Assembly: GCA_002383665.1 (NCBI GenBank)
Contig: DFZI01000078.1
Location: forward strand, 1-9,614
Origin: Dehalococcoidia bacterium UBA4060
Lineage (GTDB): Bacteria; Chloroflexota; Dehalococcoidia; GIF9; UBA5629
Direction: 5' to 3'
DNA length: 9,614 nucleotides
This document shows, piece after piece, positions 1 to 6,262 of this stretch. The notes beneath the pieces are model-generated. The model was not told the DNA's origin, ran no database searches, and saw only the letters and a program-made list of their open reading frames with translations. Each line of letters begins with the position of its first letter. The first letter of the stretch is position 1. The translations under genes were made by a program, and so were the position numbers.

Positions 1-2072
1 GAAGCTGCATAGTCACCGTCTTCAGCAGCCCCCACCAGTATCTTATCTTTTGATAACACTGCAATAGTATGGGCTCTCCCTACACGGCTGTCACGGCTTT
101 TATCAGCGACGCTCCAGGTCGTTCCGGAATAGGTCAGCCTGGTCACCATGCCTTCGGCAGACAGATCATAAAGTATTGTGCTGGACTCAAAGGCAAAATC
201 CTGCACAGGATCACGTGCGGTTATTTCCACCCAGAAATCGCCATAATCACCTGACCACATTTGTGCGGTGGTATCCTGTGCCGCCCATGCTACAACTTCG
301 CCATCAGGTTTATCCGTACAGCCCGGAGGCAGGCGCAGCAACGGCTTATCAGACTGAATCACACTGCAGGAACTTGATGTCGTTCGGGTCATTATACGTT
401 CCCAGTAATAAACAGGGTGATTACTGATCGGAAGAGGATTGGCGATATCGCTGTTAAGCGTCGTCCTCCACACACTATCGAAATTACGGCAACTTGCCAC
501 TGTATTATGATTGGCAGATGCCAGGAAAATAGTCGAACAATCAACCGTGGGAGCAACATCATTGAGCCAGTCGATTGTAGTATCGATCAATCCGAGCTCG
601 TTCCAGGTCTCACCGTTATTACGGCTCAGGGCAAAAGCTGACTCATCATTATCCACTGGGGCCCGTAGTAAGGGCTCATACCAGTCGGATCTGGTTACCT
701 CGGCTAAAGCACCCGTGCCTGCGTACGATAGAGCCCCGTCGTCCGACCACAGTACTCTGGCGGCGCCGACACCGCTCTTGACCCCTGAAGCGCAGGTACC
801 CTGGTTAGCAGCACCCGTCGGTGGCTTCAGGGCCGGGTACCAGCAGGGTATTGGACATGTGGTGGGGGAATCCGTAAACCAGGTGGGAACAGTGGCAGTG
901 CAGGGATAGCCCATCCTCTCACCCAACAGCAGCTTCCCCTGGGCATAGGTTCCCCAGTACGCAATGCTGTAAATCGATTTGTCCGGAGTCTTCGTTGTGT
1001 CCATAAGAACATAGACATGAGTATCATCAATCCGGTAAACACCGTCCTCAACTGAACCTGCGGTCTTGGGATCGGCATCCAGGCTGATATAAGCCCGCCG
1101 CAAGGTGGCAGTCTGGCCCGTAAAATCCGAGGGCAACTGCATGCAGGTAGCGTTGAGCTCGGCGAATCCGGGTGAAGCTAAGCCGGGCGATGCCGTGTTT
1201 CTCACTTCCACACCTGGCTCATTAAAAGCATAGCTGAGGGCCGCGTTCTGGCTGGTATCTCTGAAGCCAACATTGAAATAGGTGGCATTGTCGGTAGCAT
1301 AGAGCAGGGCAACCGATAAATCGGTAGCATAGGTGGGGGAAAATTTAATGTCAAAATAGTCCGCTTTTCCGGTCGGCACAGGCAATACAGAGGGTGAGAG
1401 AGATTGGTTAAACCACCTGCTCCAGGATCTTGATGAACTAATGTAATACCTGCCGTGCCCGGTGCCCGTGACTGTGGTAACAGCAATATCCCTGTAACCG
1501 TTGCCATACAGGGGAGAGATATCTATACTTCTGATGGTTTCAGCGGTGTTTTCCAGGATGAGCTCAGTATCCAACCATGAAACCCCCGCATCATCCGTAT
1601 AATAAACGTGCTTGGGCAGATTGTCCGGTGCCACGCCCGTGACAATTGCCCATACATTGGGATTATCCGGAGCTACGGCAACATGGAAAATCTCGTTGCT
1701 GCCGAACCCCCCGCTGGACAACGTATAATACGCGGAATCCTTCCACTCGATACCCCAGTTATTACTGAAGAAGAGTTGGCTCTGTCCACCGGGTGTCTCA
1801 GCCACACGGACGACAGCCACCAACCTTCCCATTGAGCCTGCCGCCAGGTCGATGATGTCGCCGCCGGGACTGAGAATGTCAAAACGCCCGTATACCGAGC
1901 CTGGTGTTGAGACCGTATCCCAGCGCATGATGCCGGGTTCAGCATCGACACGACTGGGAGCACAAATATATGGCGGCAGCGCGAGAGCAAACGCCAGTAT
2001 AAAGCATAACAAAAATCCCGCTTTAAGCGGGATTTTTATTTTATTTATTTTATGATCGCAACATAGCAACAT
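1..2072 (-). CDS. Secreted Asp-box (BNR) repeat surface protein, S-layer-like; C-terminus outside window
   Basis: An uninterrupted frame of 690 codons runs from ATG at 2072 off the left edge with no stop. Residues 1-19 are basic (K8, K11, K13, K17), residues about 20-32 are hydrophobic, and cleavage is plausible after VDA (44), so the protein should be exported. The mature part is rich in aromatic, Gly, Ser and Thr residues. It carries degenerate Asp-box motifs: SNNWGIEW (103-110), YTDDAGVSW (158-166), WSDDGALSY (442-450) and SRNNGETW (483-490), the last being closest to the SxDxGxTW consensus. Asp-boxes mark beta-propeller blades of sialidase-like or sortilin-like folds but do not prove enzymatic activity. 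Dehalococcoides putative S-layer proteins are annotated as BNR/Asp-box proteins, so a surface-layer role is inferred. AAGGAG at 2085-2090 lies 12 bases before the ATG, which is a rather long spacing. Starting after the palindrome at 2011-2037 would remove the basic n-region, so 2072 is preferred. Sialidase activity is not supported. Confidence 0.82.
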   Translation of the reverse strand, partial: MLLCCDHKINKIKIPLKAGFLLCFILAFALALPPYICAPSRVDAEPGIMRWDTVSTPGSVYGRFDILSPGGDIIDLAAGSMGRLVAVVRVAETPGGQSQLFFSNNWGIEWKDSAYYTLSSGGFGSNEIFHVAVAPDNPNVWAIVTGVAPDNLPKHVYYTDDAGVSWLDTELILENTAETIRSIDISPLYGNGYRDIAVTTVTGTGHGRYYISSSRSWSRWFNQSLSPSVLPVPTGKADYFDIKFSPTYATDLSVALLYATDNATYFNVGFRDTSQNAALSYAFNEPGVEVRNTASPGLASPGFAELNATCMQLPSDFTGQTATLRRAYISLDADPKTAGSVEDGVYRIDDTHVYVLMDTTKTPDKSIYSIAYWGTYAQGKLLLGERMGYPCTATVPTWFTDSPTTCPIPCWYPALKPPTGAANQGTCASGVKSGVGAARVLWSDDGALSYAGTGALAEVTRSDWYEPLLRAPVDNDESAFALSRNNGETWNELGLIDTTIDWLNDVAPTVDCSTIFLASANHNTVASCRNFDSVWRTTLNSDIANPLPISNHPVYYWERIMTRTTSSSCSVIQSDKPLLRLPPGCTDKPDGEVVAWAAQDTTAQMWSGDYGDFWVEITARDPVQDFAFESSTILYDLSAEGMVTRLTYSGTTWSVADKSRDSRVGRAHTIAVLSKDKILVGAAEDGDYAA
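2011..2037. repeat. Perfect terminator-like palindrome inside signal-peptide codons
   Basis: A perfect inverted repeat has 13-base arms around a single central base, with a GC-rich core (tcccgc / gcgggat) flanked by A5 and T5. On the plus strand it is followed by a long T-rich tract (2033-2053), the usual shape of an intrinsic terminator. On the minus strand the stem is followed by TTTTTGTT. It lies within codons 12-20 of the surface protein that starts at 2072 and encodes part of its basic n-region. It could be an attenuator for that gene, a block on rightward antisense transcription, or a small repeat element that has been tolerated in the coding sequence. Function is inferred from shape only. 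Confidence 0.8.
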
Positions 2073-2139
2073 CTCTGATTTATGCTCCTTTTTAAATACG
2101 CTTCCCATAACACAATTTCGATGACCCCAATTCAGCACT

Positions 2140-2168
2140 TTGTAAATATCACGCATGCTTACTATACT
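2140..2168 (+). promoter_or_regulatory. Putative sigma70-type promoter for the beta-propeller gene
   Basis: TTGTAA (2140-2145) and TATACT (2163-2168) are separated by 17 bases, matching the consensus at 4/6 and 5/6 positions. The start site would be near 2175, giving a leader of about 64 bases before the TTG at 2239. The element lies in the 166-base divergent gap shared with the minus-strand surface protein gene. No convincing promoter was found for that minus-strand gene. Confidence 0.45.
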
Positions 2169-2226
2169 TTATCTTACATCTTACCAACTACGTGCAAATT
2201 AGTAAACAGGGATAATATCCAATTTC

Positions 2227-2231
2227 AGGGG
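2227..2231 (+). promoter_or_regulatory. Shine-Dalgarno that fixes a TTG start at 2239
   Basis: AGGGG lies seven bases before TTG (2239-2241). No in-frame ATG lies close by, and starting here gives a basic N-terminus followed directly by the membrane segment, as expected for an exported protein. Confidence 0.6.
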
Positions 2232-2238
2232 CAGCCAT

Positions 2239-3282
2239 TTGACTAAAAGAAATGTATTTTTACTGGCAACCTGTGCAGTATTGATTGCTACCGCTATCCT
2301 GCTAATAATTTACAACCTGAATATGCAGGGAAGGCAGGAGAGTTACACAAAAGTTGTAATGGGACCGGCACAAATACCCTGGAACCTGTACGGCGTTGTG
2401 CTGGACCTCGGTGGTCTGGGCAACCCTGATGACAGGTCAATTGAATCTCCCACAATAATCAAGCTCAAGGATAACTCATATGTAATGTGGTATCGTGGGC
2501 AGGGTTTCGCCGATAAAACCGGCAGGATAATGCGGGCTATATCAAAGGATGGGATCAACTGGACCAGGACAGGTGTGGTCATGGAACCTGTCGAGGAATA
2601 CGAAGGGGACAAGATCGACCCCATGACCGTCATCTACGAGGATGGCATATACAAGATGTGGTACGGCGGTGACTCTTACGGTGGCTGTGCCTGTTATGCC
2701 ACATCTGCCGACGGCATAAGCTGGACAAGATATGAGGGAAACCCGGTTTTGCGGAAGACCAGCGGGTCATGGGACAATGAAGGAGCTGGCGGGCAAAACT
2801 CAGTTATCAAAGCCGGCGGCAGATACTACATGTTTTACAAGGGCTACGGCAAGAAAGATCCCGGCTGGACTTTTTACGGTATAGCCGAGTCGGACGACGG
2901 CATCAACTGGATGAAAAAAGGCAAAATCCTCTCACCCGATCCTGAAATAGGCGATACCACCATTTACCGGAACCTGTGTGCGTTTATGATCAATAACACC
3001 TACTGTCTCATGTTCACGATGGTAGAATACCTGGATTTGTTCCTGGCCAGCAGCCAGGACGGCAAAACGTGGAACAAGCACGGCCTGGTCTTTGCCCATG
3101 GCTACACACCCAATGGGTACGACAGCAAATGGTCGACTTCACCATGCATCATCATGGAAGGACAAATAATAAGAATGTGGTATGAGGGCGGGGACAACAA
3201 CGGCAGAGTGCGCACGTTATATGCAGAAACAAATAAAAGCTGGATCTCTCATGCCCTGAAAAACACGGTTAAAAAGCCGTGA
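2239..3282 (+). CDS. Membrane-anchored five-bladed beta-propeller, glycoside hydrolase-like (GH43/GH32/GH130 fold)
   Basis: 347 residues. A basic N-terminus (TKRN) precedes one hydrophobic segment (about 6-25) with no good lipobox, so the protein is probably an N-terminally anchored exoprotein. Five blade-like units can be read, each a hydrophobic strand ending in an aromatic-rich MWY/MFY motif: PTIIKLKDNSYVMWYRG (71-87), DPMTVIYEDGIYKMWYGG (127-144), 186-204, 245-263 and 301-318. Four spaced SxDGxxW turns lie between them (102-108, 156-162, 218-224, 272-278). This pattern is typical of the arabinanase/levansucrase/invertase fold, whose members cleave or phosphorolyse glycans. Catalytic carboxylates cannot be assigned securely; E69, D127 and E181 are possible. 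The substrate is unknown, and a non-catalytic glycan-binding propeller is an alternative. The start is TTG with AGGGG at 2227-2231, seven bases upstream. The gene converges on the glycosyltransferase gene, 15 bases away. Confidence 0.8.
   Translation: MTKRNVFLLATCAVLIATAILLIIYNLNMQGRQESYTKVVMGPAQIPWNLYGVVLDLGGLGNPDDRSIESPTIIKLKDNSYVMWYRGQGFADKTGRIMRAISKDGINWTRTGVVMEPVEEYEGDKIDPMTVIYEDGIYKMWYGGDSYGGCACYATSADGISWTRYEGNPVLRKTSGSWDNEGAGGQNSVIKAGGRYYMFYKGYGKKDPGWTFYGIAESDDGINWMKKGKILSPDPEIGDTTIYRNLCAFMINNTYCLMFTMVEYLDLFLASSQDGKTWNKHGLVFAHGYTPNGYDSKWSTSPCIIMEGQIIRMWYEGGDNNGRVRTLYAETNKSWISHALKNTVKKP
3264..3281. terminator. Weak hairpin at the end of the beta-propeller gene
   Basis: CACGG (3264-3268) and CCGTG (3277-3281) form a 5-bp stem, extendable by one G-U pair, around an A-rich loop. 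It overlaps the stop codon of the plus-strand gene in the 15-base convergent gap. No T-tract follows on either strand, so if it acts in termination it is not a classical intrinsic terminator. Confidence 0.22.
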
Positions 3283-3297
3283 TCACTCATTTAAATC

Positions 3298-4656
3298 TCA
3301 GTACGAATCAGCCTCATCATCGGCCAGTGCAACTCCAAAGGCTATTAAAGGGAAGCTCATAACCAGGAATAATATCACTACCGTCGCTGTCACATAACCA
3401 GCAGGTTTCTTCTTTGTCTCGCCTTCCTTATTCCGTGTAAGCCATTTGGTATCCCTGGCAGTCAGCATAGCATAGAGCTTGTAGGGTGCCAGTATAAAGG
3501 GTGAGATAAAGGCGTAAGCAGGCAGGAATAGAAGGGCCTTGGGCTTGCTGATCAGATAAGGGATGCCGCGCAGGGCGCGAATAAAAATTACCCCGAAGAC
3601 AAAAATCAACGGACGGAACATATGCCAGGCAGGATCGAACCATGATACTGCCACCACGCCCACATTCTGGCCTATAAAGAATCTGACGGCTGCCAGCGCA
3701 ACCACAATAACCCAGAAAGGCAGCTTCACCAGCGCGATAATCAACTGGAAAGGGTACATAAACCCGTGTTTGAAAGCCCATCCACTGGTCAACGCCGTAA
3801 GCGATCTGCGCGTGGAGTTCCTGTTCCACCTTAACTGCTGGCGCAAGAACTCTCCGAATCCCGCAGGTGGATTTGTATAAGCAATAGCGGTGGACTGGTA
3901 AACGGTTTTGAGATTATTCTTGAGTATCAGCGTGGTCATCCAGCCATCATCACCAGAATCACATAATTTGCCCATAAACTTCTGGTTAAGGAACTCCGGA
4001 ATAAGTGTAATAGCCAGCTCACGGCGCATGGCATAGCACTCTCCATTGAGCACGTGTACGGTATTGCTGCGGCTCATTGCCGGGTATATCATTTTGTTGC
4101 GCAGCACAAGTCCCCATTCATAGCATTTGCCACCAATACCCCTATCATTGGAAGTAACGACCTGCCCTGTAACACCACCTACAGTGGGATCCATAAACGG
4201 TTTCACAATCTCTGAAACTGTATCCTGGTTGAACTGTGTGTCACTACCCGTGACCATTACGATAGGGTTCCTGGCCGCCTGAAATCCTGCCACCAGCGCC
4301 TGTCTTTTACCGGGTGGAGCCACGACTATCTTCAGCCTGGGATGATGAAGCAGAGCTCCGGGCGCCAGCGCCGCCTTATCACGTATATCAACCAGTGCCA
4401 GGACCTCATCACCGGCTGAGGTGTATTTAATAATTGATCCAAGGCTTTCAATCAACACATCGCTTTTTTCATTATAAATAGGTACCAGAATAGAAACTGG
4501 CATAGTATATGGCACATTAGCTTTAAATGGCTTGTAAGGTGCTGATAAAATCAACCTGATCATCCATACCAGCCAGCAAAACAGCCCGAAGGCAAAAAAC
4601 AGGTGGAATATGTGATAATAGACCAGATCGGCAACCTGCAATAACCAGTAAATCAT
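3298..4656 (-). CDS. Family-2 processive glycosyltransferase, membrane polysaccharide synthase type
   Basis: 452 residues. One or two N-terminal hydrophobic segments (about 9-37) precede a cytoplasmic GT-A domain (about 52-285). About four hydrophobic segments follow (about 301-329, 345-362, 374-398, 421-444). GT2 landmarks are VPIYNE (58-63), the first Asp in LVDIRD (D90 or D93), GKRQAL (116-121), GSD (137-139) in the DxD position, GDDGW (235-239) with the presumed catalytic Asp, and QQLRW (273-277), the Q(Q/R)xRW motif of processive synthases. This layout matches hyaluronan, chitin and cellulose synthase relatives that polymerise a UDP-sugar and pass the chain through their own membrane channel. 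The DxD is reduced to GSD, so the donor sugar should not be assumed. The ATG has AGGA about five bases upstream and a good promoter at 4675-4704. The gene stands alone, with a divergent TPR lipoprotein gene upstream. Confidence 0.88.
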   Translation of the reverse strand: MIYWLLQVADLVYYHIFHLFFAFGLFCWLVWMIRLILSAPYKPFKANVPYTMPVSILVPIYNEKSDVLIESLGSIIKYTSAGDEVLALVDIRDKAALAPGALLHHPRLKIVVAPPGKRQALVAGFQAARNPIVMVTGSDTQFNQDTVSEIVKPFMDPTVGGVTGQVVTSNDRGIGGKCYEWGLVLRNKMIYPAMSRSNTVHVLNGECYAMRRELAITLIPEFLNQKFMGKLCDSGDDGWMTTLILKNNLKTVYQSTAIAYTNPPAGFGEFLRQQLRWNRNSTRRSLTALTSGWAFKHGFMYPFQLIIALVKLPFWVIVVALAAVRFFIGQNVGVVAVSWFDPAWHMFRPLIFVFGVIFIRALRGIPYLISKPKALLFLPAYAFISPFILAPYKLYAMLTARDTKWLTRNKEGETKKKPAGYVTATVVILFLVMSFPLIAFGVALADDEADSY

Positions 4657-4670
4657 AACTTTCCTGCTTG

Positions 4671-4683
4671 CCTTATACTAAGG
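4671..4683. repeat. Palindrome overlapping the -10 box of the glycosyltransferase promoter
   Basis: CCTTA-tac-TAAGG is a perfect inverted repeat with 5-base arms and a 3-base centre. It covers the predicted minus-strand -10 box (4675-4680), a position where a bound repressor would block RNA polymerase. The 9-mer TATACTAAG inside it (4674-4682) recurs at 4825-4833, at the predicted -10 of the divergent TPR gene. Operator function is a guess. Confidence 0.35.
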
Positions 4684-4704
4684 TAACCCGGCTGTTTCTG
4701 TCAA
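4675..4704 (-). promoter_or_regulatory. Putative sigma70-type promoter for the glycosyltransferase gene
   Basis: Read on the minus strand, a consensus TTGACA (4699-4704) is followed after 18 bases by TAGTAT (4675-4680, 4/6). The start site would be near 4668, leaving a leader of about 12 bases that still contains the AGGA ribosome binding site before the ATG at 4656. Confidence 0.55.
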
Positions 4705-4800
4705 AACACATCACTTAAAATTATTACAGCCACGTAATCTGATGTCTGGTATTAGCCGACGGCTGGCCGTAAGTCAAGCCCAACAAATGGCATGCAGGTG

Positions 4801-4830
4801 TTGGACTATCTGTTTAAATGCCTATATACT
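4801..4830 (+). promoter_or_regulatory. Weak promoter candidate for the TPR lipoprotein gene, possibly leaderless
   Basis: TTGGAC (4801-4806, poor match) and TATACT (4825-4830, 5/6) are 18 bases apart. The start site would be near 4837, only about four bases before ATG 4841. No Shine-Dalgarno precedes that ATG, which fits a leaderless or nearly leaderless mRNA. Confidence 0.35.
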
Positions 4831-4840
4831 AAGTTTGCAA

Positions 4841-6238
4841 ATGCACCAGCGAGAGAGAACCGGACGAAAAAAAGTGGTTGTACTGCCAGCGACTCTAATC
4901 GTGCTGGCAGTCATCGCTATGCTGATAACTTCCTGCACCCTGATGGATTCCCCTACTGAACATTATAAGAAGGGCAACACATATTATGCTGCTAAACAAT
5001 ATGAAAAAGCCCTGGATGAGTATACTGCAGCCATCAGCAGGGATTCCCGGCAGGCCATAATTTTCACAAACCGTGCGCTTACCTATAATGCACTGGGGCA
5101 ATATGATTTTGCCATAGCCGACTGCAACAGAGCACTGGCCATTAATTCCAATTTTACGCTCGCATATATAACGCGTGCCTCCGCCTACAATGAAATGGGA
5201 CAGTACAGCCTTGCACTGGATGATTGTAACCGTGCCATCAGCATCAGCCCGCGCAACGCACTTGGGTATCTGAACCGAGCCTGGGCTTTAAATGCCACGG
5301 GCAAGTATGAGGAGGCGATTAAAGACTGCAATCGCGCCATAGATATCGATCCCGGCCTCGCCATCGCCTATATGAATCGTGCCTGGTCCTATAATGAAAT
5401 CGGCCTTTATGATCAAGCCCTTGCCGACTGCAATAAGACGATCGAGCTGGATCCGACCTTACCCTTGGCCTATGTCAATCGCGCCTGGGCATATAACCAG
5501 ACAGGCGGATACGATCTTGCCATTGAAGATTGCAACAACGCAATTGAGCTCGACCCCAATGTTGCTATAGCTTATGTCAATCGCGCATGGGCTAACCTGA
5601 TGAAAGGCAGGCATGATATTGCTATTAATGACTGCAATAAGGCCATTGAGCTTAATCCGCATTTGCCCATATCCTATACAACGCGTGCATGGGCATACTT
5701 TGAAAAGGTCTCCTACGATTTTACGCGTGACTGGCTGACCATGGGAATGGATGACTGTGATACTGCCATAAATCTGAACCCCAATTTTGCGCTCGCTTAT
5801 AATATGCGTGCTTGGGGCTATATCCTTAAAGAGCTTTATCAGTTGGCTATTGTCGATGCCACCAAGGCCATCCAGCTAAATCCCAAATTTGCCCTGGCCT
5901 ATACAACACGTGCCTGGGCCTATGTCAACCTGTCACAATGGGAGTACGCCATCAAAGACTGCGATAAAGCTATTGAGCTAAACCCTAAACTGGCACAGGC
6001 GTACGACAGGCGAGCTTATTGCTATTACCGGTTAGGTGATATGGACCGCGCACTGCAGGATAGCAATATGGCCATCCAGATAGATTACGAAATGCCTGTG
6101 GCTTATTTTACCCGGGCTCTGATTTACATTGAGAAAGGCGATCTGATCAAGGCGCGCCAGGATGTGGATAGATGCATTGAGCTTACCGATGACCCGGATC
6201 TTGAGCGTGCTGCCAAGCAGATACTTAACCTCCAGTAA
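4841..6238 (+). CDS. TPR-repeat lipoprotein (twelve tetratricopeptide repeats)
   Basis: 465 residues from ATG 4841. A basic n-region (RERTGRKK), a hydrophobic core (12-29) and the lipobox I-T-S-C give lipidation at Cys32. The rest is nearly all TPRs of 34 residues: 37-70, 71-104, 105-138, 139-172, 173-206, 207-240, 241-274, 275-315, 316-349, 350-383, 384-417 and 418-451, then a short tail. Repeat 8 carries a seven-residue insertion (41 residues). Most units share an AY..RAWAY helix A, DCN(K/R)AI in helix B and end in (D/N)P. TPR solenoids bind proteins. In polysaccharide systems (AlgK, and the TPR parts of BcsC, PgaA and PelB) they link synthase, modifying enzymes and exporter, and such a scaffold role is inferred here. 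The frame is open upstream to 4742, but those 33 residues look non-coding and would bury the signal peptide. There is no ribosome binding site. It is divergent from the glycosyltransferase gene and converges on the hydrolase gene, 24 bases away. Confidence 0.9.
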   Translation: MHQRERTGRKKVVVLPATLIVLAVIAMLITSCTLMDSPTEHYKKGNTYYAAKQYEKALDEYTAAISRDSRQAIIFTNRALTYNALGQYDFAIADCNRALAINSNFTLAYITRASAYNEMGQYSLALDDCNRAISISPRNALGYLNRAWALNATGKYEEAIKDCNRAIDIDPGLAIAYMNRAWSYNEIGLYDQALADCNKTIELDPTLPLAYVNRAWAYNQTGGYDLAIEDCNNAIELDPNVAIAYVNRAWANLMKGRHDIAINDCNKAIELNPHLPISYTTRAWAYFEKVSYDFTRDWLTMGMDDCDTAINLNPNFALAYNMRAWGYILKELYQLAIVDATKAIQLNPKFALAYTTRAWAYVNLSQWEYAIKDCDKAIELNPKLAQAYDRRAYCYYRLGDMDRALQDSNMAIQIDYEMPVAYFTRALIYIEKGDLIKARQDVDRCIELTDDPDLERAAKQILNLQ

Positions 6239-6262
6239 CCGGCTCGTAGCGCATCGGTATTG

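Noticed and set aside
69..909. Plus-strand frames between 69 and 909 (and 1608-2055)
   Set aside because: They overlap one another, have no ribosome binding sites and no recognisable domains, and are antisense to the Asp-box protein gene.
827..1990. Minus-strand frames at 827-1078, 1202-1507 and 1673-1990 as separate small genes
   Set aside because: All three lie in a different frame from the continuous 690-codon frame, which has an export signal and Asp-box motifs. They are shadows that look neither secreted nor like known families.
2011..2055. The palindrome as an ordinary terminator at the 3' end of a gene
   Set aside because: No gene ends there in either direction. On the minus strand it lies inside a coding sequence, and on the plus strand no gene precedes it, so it was listed as a terminator-like palindrome instead.
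2249..2274. Lipobox L-A-T-C in the beta-propeller protein
   Set aside because: The Cys at residue 12 comes after too short a hydrophobic stretch, and the -1 residue is Thr. The hydrophobic segment continues to about residue 25, so a membrane anchor fits better.
3428..3880. Overlapping frames at 3428-3829 (minus) and 3563-3880 (plus)
   Set aside because: They are other-frame shadows of the glycosyltransferase, which has intact GT2 motifs and membrane segments throughout.
4742..4840. Upstream start for the TPR protein at 4742
   Set aside because: The extra 33 residues lack a Shine-Dalgarno, look non-coding, would place the lipoprotein signal internally, and would require transcription from upstream of the -10 box at 4825-4830.
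4955..6193. About 102-base periodicity as tandem DNA repeats or a CRISPR array
   Set aside because: The period equals 34 codons and the conservation is at amino-acid level (TPRs). There are no identical repeats with unique spacers.
6239..6262. Terminators in the 24-base and 9-base convergent gaps (6239-6262, 9220-9228)
   Set aside because: No stem with a T-tract could be found in or around either gap.
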